Assembly: GCF_030732985.1 (NCBI RefSeq)
Contig: NZ_JASHJX010000018.1
Span: 1 to 64,000 of the forward strand
Length of the DNA: 64,000 nt
Reading direction: 5' to 3'
Source: Nioella sp. MMSF_3534
GTDB taxonomy: Bacteria > Pseudomonadota > Alphaproteobacteria > Rhodobacterales > Rhodobacteraceae
The notes under the pieces are model-generated. The model made no database searches. It saw only the letters and a list, made by a program, of their open reading frames with translations, and was not told the origin of the DNA. Every line of letters starts with the position of its first letter. The stretch's first letter is position 1. Shown here piece by piece: positions 43,048 to 52,558 of the stretch. Both the position numbers and the translations under genes were made by a program.

Positions 43048-44436
43048 ATGCGTTATGTCTCGACAAGGGGAACAGCCCCGGACCTGAGTTTTGAAGAAGC
43101 GATGCTGACCGGGCTGGCCCGCGACGGGGGGCTTTACGTGCCCGCCGAGATCCCGGCTATGAGCCATGCCGATATCGCCGCGCTGGCGGGTCTGAGCTAT
43201 GAAGAGGTCGCCTTCCGCGTGATGCGCCCCTTCATCGGCGATGCCTTCACGGATGAGGAATTTACCGACATCATCGCGCGCGCCTATGCGGGGTTCGGCC
43301 ATGCCGCCCGTGCGCCGATGGTGCAACTGGCCCCCAACCATTTCCTGCTGGAACTGTTCCACGGGCCGACGCTGGCCTTCAAGGACTTCGCCATGCAGCT
43401 CATTGGCCAGCTGTTTCAGGCGTCTCTCAGCCGGTCCGGCAAGCGCGTGACGATCGTCGGCGCGACCTCCGGCGATACCGGGTCCGCGGCGATGGAGGCG
43501 TTCCGGGGCCTCGACAATGTCGATGTCTTCATCCTCTTCCCTCATGGCCGCGTCAGCGACGTGCAGCGCCGCCAGATGACGACGGTCAGCGAGGCCAATG
43601 CCCATGCCCTCGCCCTGACCGGCGACTTCGACGATTGCCAGGCGCGGCTGAAGGACATGTTCAACGACCATGCCTTCCGCGACGAGGTGCATCTTGCGGG
43701 TGTGAACTCGATCAACTGGGCGCGGGTTCTGGCGCAGGTCGTATATTATTTCACCGCTGCCGTGTCGCTCGGCGCGCCGCATCGCGCGGTCAGCTTCACC
43801 GTGCCCACGGGCAATTTCGGCGACATCTTCGCAGGCTACATCGCCAAGCGCATGGGGCTGCCGATTGATCAGCTCGTCATCGCCACCAACCAGAACGACA
43901 TTCTGCACCGGGCTTTGTCGGGCGGGGCCTACGAGACCCACGGTGTCACCCCCTCGATCAGCCCGTCGATGGATATCCAGGTCTCCTCCAACTTCGAACG
44001 GGCGCTCTTCGATGTCTACGACCGCGACGGCGGGGCGGTGGCGCAGCTGATGGAGGAACTGAAGACGCAGGGCGGGTTCAGGATTTCGCAGGGCGCGCTG
44101 GAACGGCTGCGCGGGCTCTTCGCCTCGGGTCGCTGCTCGGAGGAGGAAACGCTTGGCATGATCACCCGCGCAAACGCGGAAATTGGCGAGCTTCTGTGCC
44201 CGCACAGCGCCGTCGGCGTCCATGTTGCGCAGGACCATCTGGGCGCCACGCCGATGATCACGCTCGCCACCGCCCACCCGGCGAAATTCCCCGATGCGGT
44301 CGAGAAAGCCAGCGGCATCCGCCCCGGCCTGCCCGCACGCATGGCGGACCTCTTCGACCGGGAAGAACGGGTGACCCGCGTGGAGAACGACCTTGCCGCC
44401 CTGCAGGCCCTTGTCCGGAAGGAGCGCGCCGCTTGA
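43048..44436 (+). CDS. thrC: Threonine synthase
   Basis: A 462-aa PLP enzyme that converts O-phosphohomoserine to threonine. The PLP lysine is K112 in HGPTLAFKDFAMQ. VGATSGDTGSAAMEAFRG and VPTGNFGDIFAGYIAKRMGL are the phosphate- and cofactor-binding loops. It is the longer, yeast-type form with an N-terminal YVSTRGTAP start. It overlaps the M16 peptidase gene by 4 bp, an arrangement conserved in alphaproteobacteria. Confidence 0.96.
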   Translation: MRYVSTRGTAPDLSFEEAMLTGLARDGGLYVPAEIPAMSHADIAALAGLSYEEVAFRVMRPFIGDAFTDEEFTDIIARAYAGFGHAARAPMVQLAPNHFLLELFHGPTLAFKDFAMQLIGQLFQASLSRSGKRVTIVGATSGDTGSAAMEAFRGLDNVDVFILFPHGRVSDVQRRQMTTVSEANAHALALTGDFDDCQARLKDMFNDHAFRDEVHLAGVNSINWARVLAQVVYYFTAAVSLGAPHRAVSFTVPTGNFGDIFAGYIAKRMGLPIDQLVIATNQNDILHRALSGGAYETHGVTPSISPSMDIQVSSNFERALFDVYDRDGGAVAQLMEELKTQGGFRISQGALERLRGLFASGRCSEEETLGMITRANAEIGELLCPHSAVGVHVAQDHLGATPMITLATAHPAKFPDAVEKASGIRPGLPARMADLFDREERVTRVENDLAALQALVRKERAA

Positions 44437-45695
44437 CCGTGCAGCTTCATACCCTCGCCAATGGTCTTCGCGTGGTGACCGAGCATATGCCGGCGCTGCA
44501 ATCGGCGGCCATCGGCATCTGGGTCAACGCGGGCGGGCGGCACGAACTGCCCGAACAGAACGGCATTGCCCATTTCCTCGAACATATGGCCTTCAAGGGC
44601 ACCAAGCGGCGGTCCGCCCTGCAGATCGCCGAGGAAATCGAGGATGTGGGCGGATACATCAACGCCTATACCAGCCGCGAAGTCACCGCCTATTACGCCC
44701 GCGTCCTGAAGGATGACGTGCCGCTGGCGATGGACCTGATTTCCGACATCCTGCTGAACCCGGTTTTCGACCCGCGAGAGATCGAGGTGGAACGCGGGGT
44801 TATCCTTCAGGAAATCGGGCAGGCGCTCGATACGCCCGACGACATCATCTTCGACTGGCTGCAAGAGGTGGCCTATCCCGAACAGCCGCTTGGCCGAACC
44901 ATTCTGGGGCCGGTGGACCGGGTGAAGGCCTTCGACAAGCCCGACCTGCAACGCTTCGTGGCGGAGCATTACGGGCCGGGACAGATGATCCTCTCTGCCG
45001 CCGGGGCCGTGGACCATGAAGAAATCGTGCGGCTGGCCGAAGCGGCCTTTGGTTATCTGCCTGCTGTCAAGGTCTCCTCCGCACTGCCCGGTGTCTTCCA
45101 TGGTGGTGAACGGCGCGAGGTGAAACAGCTGGAACAGGCGCATTTCACCCTTGCACTGGAAGCCCCCGGCTATCGGTCCAACGATATCTACACCGCGCAG
45201 ATCTACGCCACCGCGCTTGGCGGCGGCATGTCCTCGCGGCTCTTTCAGGAAATCCGCGAAAAGCGGGGCCTGTGCTACACGATCTTCAGCCAGGTCGGGG
45301 CCTATGACGACACCGGCCTGATGACGATTTACGCGGGCACGGGAGGGGAGGATCTGGCCGCGCTGTCGGACCTTACCATAGAAGAGGTGCGCCGGTCCGT
45401 TGACGGGTTGACCGAGGCGGAAATCGACCGCGCCCGCGCGCAGATGAAGGCCGGCATGCTGATGGGGCTGGAAAGCCCTTCGGCCCGCGCTGAACGTCTG
45501 GCGCGGCTGGTGGCGATCTGGGACCGGGTGCCACCGCTTCAGGAAAGCATCGACCGGATCGACGCCGTTGACCGCGCCGCCGTGCGCGACCATGCGGCGG
45601 CACTTGTCGGCTCGGGCCGGGCTGCCATGGCGCTCTATGGTCCCGTGGACCGTGGCCCCCGCGTTGCCGAATTGGTGGAGCGTCTGGCCGCCTGA
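44433..45695 (+). CDS. M16-family zinc peptidase (processing peptidase-like)
   Basis: A 420-aa insulinase-family protein with the inverted zinc motif HFLEH (H47, E50, H51) and the distal Glu expected about 75 residues later. It resembles the beta subunit of mitochondrial processing peptidase. The start appears to be TTG 44433, overlapping the thrC stop as TTGA, with AAGGAG upstream; GTG 44439 is an alternative. Substrates are unknown. The next gene overlaps by one base. Confidence 0.91.
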   Translation: MTVQLHTLANGLRVVTEHMPALQSAAIGIWVNAGGRHELPEQNGIAHFLEHMAFKGTKRRSALQIAEEIEDVGGYINAYTSREVTAYYARVLKDDVPLAMDLISDILLNPVFDPREIEVERGVILQEIGQALDTPDDIIFDWLQEVAYPEQPLGRTILGPVDRVKAFDKPDLQRFVAEHYGPGQMILSAAGAVDHEEIVRLAEAAFGYLPAVKVSSALPGVFHGGERREVKQLEQAHFTLALEAPGYRSNDIYTAQIYATALGGGMSSRLFQEIREKRGLCYTIFSQVGAYDDTGLMTIYAGTGGEDLAALSDLTIEEVRRSVDGLTEAEIDRARAQMKAGMLMGLESPSARAERLARLVAIWDRVPPLQESIDRIDAVDRAAVRDHAAALVGSGRAAMALYGPVDRGPRVAELVERLAA

Positions 45696-46279
45696 TGATT
45701 GCCCGCAAGAAGAGACTCCGCATTGAAACCGAGCGCATGAGCCTGCGCCTTCCGGTTCATTCGGATTATCGGGCCTGGGCCAGCCTGAGGGACCATTCCG
45801 CCGACTTCCTGCACCCCTGGGAACCCACCTGGGCCGCCGATCATCTGACCCGCAAAAGCTTCACCAACCGGGTCTACTGGGCGCAACGATCCATGGGCAA
45901 TGGCAGCGCGGTGCCGCTGTTCCTGATCCGCCGGACCGATGACGCGCTTGTCGGGGCGATCACGCTGGACAATATCCGTCGCGGACCGGCACAGGCGGGC
46001 ACGCTTGGCTATTGGATCGGCGCTCCGTTTCAACGACAGGGTTATATGCTGGAGGCCATTCAGGCGGTGGCCCATTATGCCTTCCGCGACCTCGACCTCA
46101 GCCGCTTGGAGGCCGCCTGCCTGCCGGAAAACGCGCCCTCGCGCGGGGTGCTGGAAAAGGCGGGGTTCAAATATGAAGGCGTGGCGCAAAGCTATCTGCA
46201 GATCAACGGGCGCTGGCGCAATCATGTGCTCTACGCCATGCTGAGGAATGACCGGCGCGGACGGTCCGACGCAGGTTAG
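45695..46279 (+). CDS. GNAT N-acetyltransferase (RimJ-like)
   Basis: A 194-aa acetyltransferase: IETERMSLRLPVHSDYRAWA opens the fold, GTLGYWIGAPFQRQGYMLEA holds the acetyl-CoA-binding loop, and ACLPENAPSRGVLEKAGFKY is the RimJ/L motif. Likely acetylates a protein N-terminus, perhaps ribosomal protein S5. ATG 45695 overlaps the M16 stop by one base, so it belongs to the thrC transcript. Confidence 0.89.
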   Translation: MIARKKRLRIETERMSLRLPVHSDYRAWASLRDHSADFLHPWEPTWAADHLTRKSFTNRVYWAQRSMGNGSAVPLFLIRRTDDALVGAITLDNIRRGPAQAGTLGYWIGAPFQRQGYMLEAIQAVAHYAFRDLDLSRLEAACLPENAPSRGVLEKAGFKYEGVAQSYLQINGRWRNHVLYAMLRNDRRGRSDAG

Positions 46280-46288
46280 GGGACGGTG

Positions 46289-47710
46289 ATGACCCAGCTT
46301 AACCCCGCCGATTCTGCCTTTGTCGCCCGACTTGCCACCAATCTGCCCGAGGGGGTGCTGAGCGAGGCAGAGCCGCGCTACTTGTCCGAACCCCGTGGCC
46401 TCTACCACGGTCAGGCCGGGGCGCTCGCCCGTCCGCGCAGCACGGATGAGGTCGCAACACTGGTCCGCCACGCGGTCGCCGCTCGGGTGCCGGTGGTGCC
46501 CTATGGCGGCGGCACCGGGCTGGTTGCCGGGCAGGTGGCGTGGGATGGCCCCGCGCCGCTGGTGATCAGCCTGGAACGCATGACGGCCACGCGCGGGCTG
46601 GACCCGCTGGCAGGCACGCTGACGGTCGAGGCCGGTGCGATCCTGGCCGATGTGCAGGCGGCTGCGGAGGAGGCGGGCAAACTCTTCCCCCTGTCGCTGG
46701 CCAGCGAAGGCTCTGCCCGGATCGGCGGGCTGCTGTCGACCAATGCGGGCGGCGTGAACGTGCTGCGCTATGGTAATGCCCGCGATCTGGTTCTGGGGGT
46801 CGAGGCGGTGCTGCCCACGGGCGAGGTGCTGCACGGGCTGAAAGGGCTGCGCAAGGACAACCTCGGCTATGACCTGCGCCATTTGCTGATCGGGGCGGAG
46901 GGCACGCTTGGCATCATCACCGCCGCCTGCCTGCGGCTGGTGCCCCGGCCCGCCGATCAGGCCACCGCGCTGATGGTGGTGGACAGCCCCGCCGATGCGC
47001 TGCGCCTGCTCGACACGGCGCGCGATCTGGTGGGGGATGGGCTGTCGGCGTTCGAGCTGATTGCCCGCGCCGGGCTGGAGTTTCTGGACGAGGTCGGACC
47101 GGATATCCGCCAGCCCTTCGCAGACAAACCCGCCTGGATGTGCCTGATCGACCTTGGCTTGCCGAAGGGGCAATCTGCGGGCGAGGCACTGATGACCCTC
47201 TTCGAGGCTGCAGCCGAGGCCGGGCTGGTGCAGGACGGGCTGATTTCCCGATCCGAGACGCAGCGGCAGGAGTTCTGGGCGATCCGGGAATCGATCCCGG
47301 AGGCCAACAAGAGGGTCGGGGCAATCTCCAGCCATGATATTTCCGTGCCCATTGGCGCGATCCCGGACTTTCTTGCGCAAGGCCGGCAGAGCGTGGCGCA
47401 TCTGGGGCCGGTGCGCATCAATGCCTTCGGTCATCTTGGGGACGGGAACCTTCACTACAACGTGTTCCCACCTGTAGGAGATGCACGTGAGAACTGGCTC
47501 GACCGGCGCGAAGAGGTCAAGGGGCTGATCCACGACCTTGTGCATCGGATGGGCGGCTCGGTCTCTGCCGAACACGGGGTCGGGCGGCTGAAAGTGGGCG
47601 ATCTGGAACGCTATGGCGACCCGGCCAGCCTTGCGGCGATGCGGGCGATCAAGGCGGCGCTGGACCCTGTCGGCATCATGAACCCCGGCGCGGTTCTGCG
47701 GGCTGAGTAA
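46289..47710 (+). CDS. FAD-linked oxidase (D-2-hydroxyacid dehydrogenase-like)
   Basis: A 473-aa flavoprotein of the vanillyl-alcohol-oxidase/GlcD group. The FAD-diphosphate loop is VPVVPYGGGTGLVAGQ. Other blocks are GGLLSTNAGGVNVLRYGNAR and AFGHLGDGNLHYNVFPP, and SAEHGVGRLKV is the catalytic/metal region near the end. Relatives oxidise D-lactate, glycolate or D-2-hydroxyglutarate; the D2HGDH type is the closest by eye. ATG 46289 is used, with a GTG at 46286 also possible. A strong terminator follows. Confidence 0.9.
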   Translation: MTQLNPADSAFVARLATNLPEGVLSEAEPRYLSEPRGLYHGQAGALARPRSTDEVATLVRHAVAARVPVVPYGGGTGLVAGQVAWDGPAPLVISLERMTATRGLDPLAGTLTVEAGAILADVQAAAEEAGKLFPLSLASEGSARIGGLLSTNAGGVNVLRYGNARDLVLGVEAVLPTGEVLHGLKGLRKDNLGYDLRHLLIGAEGTLGIITAACLRLVPRPADQATALMVVDSPADALRLLDTARDLVGDGLSAFELIARAGLEFLDEVGPDIRQPFADKPAWMCLIDLGLPKGQSAGEALMTLFEAAAEAGLVQDGLISRSETQRQEFWAIRESIPEANKRVGAISSHDISVPIGAIPDFLAQGRQSVAHLGPVRINAFGHLGDGNLHYNVFPPVGDARENWLDRREEVKGLIHDLVHRMGGSVSAEHGVGRLKVGDLERYGDPASLAAMRAIKAALDPVGIMNPGAVLRAE

Positions 47711-47725
47711 CGCCTCGGAAAGGGT

Positions 47726-47757
47726 GACGCCCCGCCGGGGGTGACGGGGCGTCTTGG
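47726..47757 (+). terminator. Terminator after the FAD oxidase
   Basis: GACGCCCCG (47726-47734) and CGGGGCGTC (47745-47753) make a perfect 9-bp stem with a 10-nt loop, 15 bp after the stop codon. Confidence 0.75.
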
Positions 47758-47769
47758 GGTCTTGAGTTA

Positions 47770-47852
47770 GCAAGCAACAATGTTCGTGAGTGACGAACAG
47801 CTCCCTTCTAACCGGCCAATGGTTAAGCAATCGTAAAGCCTCAGGCTTTTTT
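47770..47852 (+). ncRNA. Candidate small RNA or structured leader
   Basis: In a 245-bp gap without a gene, a perfect hairpin TGTTCGT-gagtg-ACGAACA (47781-47799) is followed by a pyrimidine-rich stretch (CTCCCTTCT). Then comes AAAGCC-tca-GGCTTT followed by further T residues (47835-47852), the most canonical intrinsic terminator in the window. A terminator lies upstream (47726) and the next gene starts 104 bp downstream. An independent small RNA of about 80 nt or a transcription-attenuating leader would both fit. The 5' end is a guess and no promoter is certain. Confidence 0.35.
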
Positions 47853-47955
47853 CACGGGACGCTCGGCCGCGCATTTGCGTCAGATCAAGGCGGATTTCCG
47901 GGCTGTGCGGCTAGGCTGTGGGAACACAGGCCGCAACGGACAAGGGATCGCCCCG

Positions 47956-48732
47956 ATGGCGCGGGTGCCGCGAAATGTCATAACCGTTTCCCCGCCGAAC
48001 CTGGACAGAACCGGGTTTCTGAGCCTTGAGCAGGGTCTTGCCGGACCGGATCTGCCAACCGGGCGGGATTGGCTGATTGACCGGCTGACCGAGGGGCTTC
48101 AGGTGCGCATGCTGCGCCCTCCCTTGCGTGGATTCATCGAGTTCATTCCGGGTCGCGCAACATGGCGCCCGATCCGGCAGGCCGACCAGTCGGTGGTGAT
48201 CGAATGCCTGCGGGTCGATGCGACAGCCGGGCGGAGCGTGGGCATCGGGGCGCTTCTGCGCGTCGCCGAGGATTGGGCGCGTTACTATGGGTTCTCGTCG
48301 CTTTTGATGCTGCTCCGCAACACGGACGATCCGGACATGCGCGCGGAGCTGCGCCGCCAGAGCTACCGGGTGGTCGACCAGACGCTTGGCGGAATGCAGC
48401 TTTGGGGGCTGGTCCTGCAGGGGCCGGTGGCGCTGCCCTTGTTGCCACAGGACTGGCGGAGCAGGGCAGCGCAGTTGGGGCCGGGGCTGGTGATCCAGAC
48501 CCTGGGACATGGCGACCGGAATCGAAGCCGTGCCGAGACCCTGCTGACCATGGGCCGCGAGGCCGGGGTCCTGTCGCGGCTGGACCATATTCGCACAGCC
48601 GAACAGGCCCGCACGCGGCTGGCTTGCCCCGATGCCATGTCCTGCGTGGCCCTGGATGGCGAGATTGTCGGCAAAAGCGCCTGGTCGGTGATGCAGCTGT
48701 GGCAGGAGATCCGCCGCCGCAAGCGGCTCTAG
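47956..48732 (+). CDS. GNAT/YoaP-like N-acetyltransferase domain protein
   Basis: A 258-aa protein. [18 protein letters not shown] followed by [20 protein letters not shown] and a long helix ([20 protein letters not shown]) resembles the YoaP-type GNAT domain, with GRSVGIGA at the acetyl-CoA loop. The C-terminal 100 residues are unassigned. Acceptor unknown. ATG 47956 has AAGGGA upstream; the frame is open to 47875. Convergent with apt (4-bp overlap). A hairpin-rich leader lies upstream. Confidence 0.7.
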   Translation: MARVPRNVITVSPPNLDRTGFLSLEQGLAGPDLPTGRDWLIDRLTEGLQVRMLRPPLRGFIEFIPGRATWRPIRQADQSVVIECLRVDATAGRSVGIGALLRVAEDWARYYGFSSLLMLLRNTDDPDMRAELRRQSYRVVDQTLGGMQLWGLVLQGPVALPLLPQDWRSRAAQLGPGLVIQTLGHGDRNRSRAETLLTMGREAGVLSRLDHIRTAEQARTRLACPDAMSCVALDGEIVGKSAWSVMQLWQEIRRRKRL

Positions 48733-49268
48733 TCGCCCTCGAAGGCGCATAGTGTATGGACGGACATGCCCATGGCCTCCAGCCGCTTGCGCCCGCCCAG
48801 ATCGGGCAGGTCCACCACGAAAGCGGTGCCCACCACCTGCGCGCCCAACCGTTCGATCAGCTTGATCCCGGCCTCGGCGGTGCCGCCCGTGGCCAAGAGG
48901 TCATCGACCAGCAGCACGGTTTCCCCCGGTTGCAGGCAATCGTCATGGATCTCGACCGTCGCGCTGGCATATTCCAGCGTGTAATCCTGCTCGATGGTCT
49001 GGCCCGGCAGCTTGCCCTTCTTGCGGATCGGCACGAAGCCCACGGACAGCTGGTGCGCCACCGCGCCGCCCAGGATAAACCCCCGCGCCTCCAGCCCTGC
49101 CACCTTGTCGATGCGCCGCCCGACGAAGGGGGCCAGAAGCTGGTCGATCGCCAGCCGGAAGCCGCGCGGATCGAGAAACAGCGTCGTCACATCGCGGAAC
49201 ATGATGCCTTCATGGGGGAAGTCCGGGATCGTGCGGATATAGTCCGCGACCACCTTTTGATCGAGCAT
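48729..49268 (-). CDS. apt: Adenine phosphoribosyltransferase
   Basis: A 179-aa purine salvage enzyme that makes AMP from adenine and PRPP. The PRPP loop is [20 protein letters not shown]. The N-terminal [20 protein letters not shown] and [20 protein letters not shown] are family-typical, and the length is standard. The monocistronic gene is convergent with the GNAT gene. Its product complements the adenine released by the mtnP enzyme encoded about 3.8 kb downstream. Confidence 0.96.
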   Translation of the reverse strand: MLDQKVVADYIRTIPDFPHEGIMFRDVTTLFLDPRGFRLAIDQLLAPFVGRRIDKVAGLEARGFILGGAVAHQLSVGFVPIRKKGKLPGQTIEQDYTLEYASATVEIHDDCLQPGETVLLVDDLLATGGTAEAGIKLIERLGAQVVGTAFVVDLPDLGGRKRLEAMGMSVHTLCAFEGD

Positions 49269-49348
49269 CAGAGCGGGCCTTTCATGGCTAAGGTTCAGCG
49301 GGGGCCAACATAGCGGCCAGCGGGGATGGGTGCAGCCCCTTTTCGCGG

Positions 49349-50017
49349 TTACAGGCGCGGGTAATGTCGCCGCAGGGCCATGGCATCCTGCCCACGCAGC
49401 CAGACCACGGCGTTGGAGTTCTCGTTGAAGATCGAGTCCGGGTAAGCGGGCGACTGGATATCCGTGGGCAGGCCGAGCGCCTGCACCAGCTCCTCCAGCA
49501 CCACGCTGGCGACCTCTCGTCTCTGGATGTCGCGGGAAATGGCGATGGCGGCCTCCTGAATCTCACCGCCGATGGATCGGATGGCAACGCGCCCGATGGC
49601 AAGGTCCGACCCGTCCAGCTCGGCGTTGCCGGTGCCCGATATGATCCCGCCCTGTTCGGTGTCCAGCAGGAATAGCGAGATATCAGCTTCGCCCTCATAG
49701 ATCCGTTCCAGCACCAGATAGGCACCCGACGCGTTGATCTGGGCAATCGCCCGGTCGATGGCGTCATCCACGAGATCGAGCTTGTAGGTCGGAAAGCCCG
49801 CGTCGATCTGGGCGATGCCCACGGTCAGCGATACGCGCCGTTCCTCGGCCCAGCGGATTTCTGGCTTACCGCAGGGGCCACCGGGCGGCGCGGCGCAGGC
49901 CACCAGCCGGTAAAACGCGTCATCGGACAGGCGGCGGGGCACGGTAATGAATTCCTGCGCCACGGTCATCGTGGGCAGGATGATGAGGGCCGCTAGAAAT
50001 GTCAGGCGCAGGATCAT
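49349..50017 (-). CDS. DUF2927 family secreted protein
   Basis: A 222-aa protein with a signal peptide ([20 protein letters not shown]). The C-terminal [20 protein letters not shown] and [20 protein letters not shown] define DUF2927, a family likened to metalloprotease folds. The family's usual HE-type zinc motif is not obvious in LEELVQALG, so catalysis is doubtful. The start at ATG 50017 is set by the signal peptide. Function unknown. Confidence 0.8.
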   Translation of the reverse strand: MILRLTFLAALIILPTMTVAQEFITVPRRLSDDAFYRLVACAAPPGGPCGKPEIRWAEERRVSLTVGIAQIDAGFPTYKLDLVDDAIDRAIAQINASGAYLVLERIYEGEADISLFLLDTEQGGIISGTGNAELDGSDLAIGRVAIRSIGGEIQEAAIAISRDIQRREVASVVLEELVQALGLPTDIQSPAYPDSIFNENSNAVVWLRGQDAMALRRHYPRL

Positions 50018-50107
50018 GGGCAAAGGGATGCCGCAAGCCCGTGGCTCCGGCAAGCCGGACGTTCACGATCTGCGCGGGGCTGTTGCGGTCCGGACTCGCC
50101 CTTTTGG

Positions 50108-50737
50108 TCAGGTCGCACGGCGCAGGCTGGCGGTCAGAACCCCCATCCCGATCAGCGTCGCCCCGCCCGCACGGGTCAGCCAGGCGATGGTGCCGGGGCG
50201 CGCGATGCGGGACCGCAATTGATCGGCCAGCAGCGCATAGGCCAGAGCGTTCAGCGCTGCCAGCGCAACGAATGTGCCGATCAGAATGGCGAATTGCGGC
50301 AGCAGCGGCTGCTCGGGCCGCAGGAACTGGGGCACGAAGGCGATGAAGAAGGCGATGGATTTCGGATTGAGCGCCGTGACCGCCGCGTTATGGCCAAAGA
50401 CCCGCGCGGGCGTGATCCGGTGGGTTTCCGGCAGCTCTGTCAGGGTTGCGCCACCCGCCGACCGGATCAGTTTGATCCCCAGCCAGATGAGGTACACCGC
50501 GCCCACCCATTTCAGCACCGTGAACAGCGTGGCCGAGGCCAGCACCAAGGCGCCAAGACCCAGCAAAGAGGCGGTCATCGCCACGAAATCCCCAAGCGCC
50601 ACCCCGGCGGCAGAGGCGACGGCGACTTTGCGCCCCTGGCTCAGCGCATAGGACAGGACCAGCAGGACCGTGGGGCCTGGGATGATCAACAGGGCGGTCG
50701 AGGCGGCGACAAAGGCCAGCCAGAGATCGAGGGACAT
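50108..50737 (-). CDS. LysE/RhtB family exporter
   Basis: A 209-aa, six-helix inner-membrane exporter. The signature segments are LLIIPGPTVLLVLSYALSQG and AGVALGDFVAMTASLLGLGA, with the KSIAFFIAFVPQFL block later. Relatives export amino acids such as threonine or homoserine lactones. Substrate cannot be told. No operon partner overlaps. Confidence 0.9.
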   Translation of the reverse strand: MSLDLWLAFVAASTALLIIPGPTVLLVLSYALSQGRKVAVASAAGVALGDFVAMTASLLGLGALVLASATLFTVLKWVGAVYLIWLGIKLIRSAGGATLTELPETHRITPARVFGHNAAVTALNPKSIAFFIAFVPQFLRPEQPLLPQFAILIGTFVALAALNALAYALLADQLRSRIARPGTIAWLTRAGGATLIGMGVLTASLRRAT

Positions 50738-50798
50738 GGAGGGCTCCGAATGGTTCTCGTCGCAGCAAGCCCCGGATACTCGTGAAGGTCAATACGCG

Positions 50799-51275
50799 TC
50801 ACCAAAGCGCCGGGCGCGCGACCATCAGCCAGAACACCCCGGTCAGCGCCGCGAAGGCAGGCCAGCCAAGCGCGAACCAGATGCGGTAGAGGCAGTTTGC
50901 CTCGGCAGGCAGGGGCGCGCCCGTGGCCAGCGCCTCGCCCGCCAGATCGCGGATGCGGATTTGCAGATGCACCACCGGGGCCCAACAGATGAACGCCAGC
51001 AGGTATAGCGCGTAGGTCGCCAGCAACCAAGGCTCCGCCAATGAATACCCCGCGATGTAGATCAGCCAAAGCCCCGTCAGCGGCTGTGCGATGCCCGCTG
51101 GTGTGGTGAACAGCCAATCGGCCCAGACCACGCCGGAGGCCACGGAATGCACCGTCTCCACTTTGCCGGTCCGCATCGCCCAGACCATCTGGAACGCCGT
51201 CCCGATCCCGGTGCCAAAGAGGACAGTGGACGACAGGATATGCAGCCAGCGGGCCAGCAGGTAGGGGTCGTCCAT
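50799..51275 (-). CDS. DUF2269 family membrane protein
   Basis: A 158-aa protein with four membrane segments. It begins YLLARWLHILSSTVLFGTGI and contains FTTPAGIAQPLTGLWLIY and CWAPVVHLQIRIRDLA, which identify DUF2269. His12 and a later His are conserved features that might bind a cofactor. ATG 51275 overlaps the stop of the SDR-DoxX gene by one base, so it is the last gene of the mtnP transcript. Function unknown. Confidence 0.85.
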   Translation of the reverse strand: MDDPYLLARWLHILSSTVLFGTGIGTAFQMVWAMRTGKVETVHSVASGVVWADWLFTTPAGIAQPLTGLWLIYIAGYSLAEPWLLATYALYLLAFICWAPVVHLQIRIRDLAGEALATGAPLPAEANCLYRIWFALGWPAFAALTGVFWLMVARPALW

Positions 51276-52558
51276 CAGCGTTCTTCCTCCAGCACGAGGA
51301 AGAGCCAGATCAGAACCAGGATGGGCAGGTTCTTCAGCAGCCCGCCAAGCGGCAGCAGCCACAGGTCCGGGGCCAGAACCGTGAAGACCACCGTATAAGC
51401 CGTGACCAGCCCCATTTGCAGCCAACCAAGCAATCGCAGCCGCCATGCTGCCGCCAGCAGGACCGCGAGCGCCAGATCTGCCACCCCGCCTGCCCGCGCC
51501 AGTACGATCAGCACGGGGTCCGACAGCATCCCCTCGGGGATCATCGGCAGAAAGCTTTGCGAAGGCAGGAAGAGGCCGAGAAGCCCTGAAACGAACCAAA
51601 GCAGGATCAGCACCAGCCTCAGCGCCGGTTTCATCAGGTAAAGCCGCGCGTGCCACAGATCGGCGGTGCCTGCGGGACGGGCCGCCATGAATTGGGAAAA
51701 CCCGCGCGGGTGGGCGGTTTCAGGCAGGCGCTCCAGCAGCGGGGCCTCTTGCGCCTCCACCCCCGTGGCAAGCTGGTTCAAAGCGGTGGTGGAGATCGGC
51801 CCGAATTTCAGCACGTCCCCCACCCGCGCCAGCCCGTGCGCCAGAACCCTCGGCATGCGCAGCACGGGCACCGGGCGCAGCCCAAGCCACCGCCGCATGG
51901 ACTGCAACATCTGGGCCTGCGTCACCCGTTCCGGCCCGCCGATCTCATGCGCGCCGGGGCCGGGGCGGTCCGCCAGACAGGCCAGGATGACCTTCGCCAG
52001 ATCGGTGGCATGGATCGGGTTGAACACCTGTTCACCCTTGCCCACAACGGGCGTCACCAGCGGCAGCGCCGCCAACCCCCGCGCCAACGCGGACCCGCCA
52101 TAGGCGCTGTCGGCCAATACCAGACCGGGCCGCAAAATGGTCACGCGATGCCGGTTCGCAAGCGCCTCGCCCTGCCGCCGGTAAAGCGCAAAGGGCGTGT
52201 CCGCCTCCAGCCCCACGGCAGAGATCAGCAGCGCCCGGCAGCCTTCCGGCATCGCCTGATAGACGGCCTTGGGGGCCAGAACATGCACGCCCTGAAACGC
52301 GTCCTCGCTGCCGGTCAGCAGCCCTGCGGCATTCACCACATAGTGGCAGCCCTTCAGATGCGGAGCCCAGAAGGCGGGGTCATGGGTTTCGGGGCGGCTC
52401 AGATCGGCGGCAATGGTCTGAAACCCCATCTGGTCGAGCGCCCGCACCCGCCGGGCGGAGGCCAGCACCGTCCAGCCTTCGGCGCGCAGGTGAAAGGCGA
52501 TGTGGCGGCCGATGAACCCATCCGCCCCAAGCAGAAGGATTTTTCGCGCCCGGCTCAC
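51275..52558 (-). CDS. SDR epimerase-like protein fused to a DoxX-like membrane domain
   Basis: A 427-aa protein in two parts. Residues about 5-295 form an atypical short-chain dehydrogenase: ILLLGADGFIGRHIAFHL is the NAD(P) loop, and the YRRQGEAL segment has Tyr in place but Arg-Arg rather than YxxxK, so catalysis is doubtful. Residues about 305-425 contain four membrane helices of the DoxX-like type (RLVLILLWFVSGLLGLFLP). It overlaps mtnP by 4 bp and DUF2269 by 1 bp. Possibly a membrane-tethered electron-transfer or quinone-linked protein; function unknown. Confidence 0.82.
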   Translation of the reverse strand: MSRARKILLLGADGFIGRHIAFHLRAEGWTVLASARRVRALDQMGFQTIAADLSRPETHDPAFWAPHLKGCHYVVNAAGLLTGSEDAFQGVHVLAPKAVYQAMPEGCRALLISAVGLEADTPFALYRRQGEALANRHRVTILRPGLVLADSAYGGSALARGLAALPLVTPVVGKGEQVFNPIHATDLAKVILACLADRPGPGAHEIGGPERVTQAQMLQSMRRWLGLRPVPVLRMPRVLAHGLARVGDVLKFGPISTTALNQLATGVEAQEAPLLERLPETAHPRGFSQFMAARPAGTADLWHARLYLMKPALRLVLILLWFVSGLLGLFLPSQSFLPMIPEGMLSDPVLIVLARAGGVADLALAVLLAAAWRLRLLGWLQMGLVTAYTVVFTVLAPDLWLLPLGGLLKNLPILVLIWLFLVLEEER

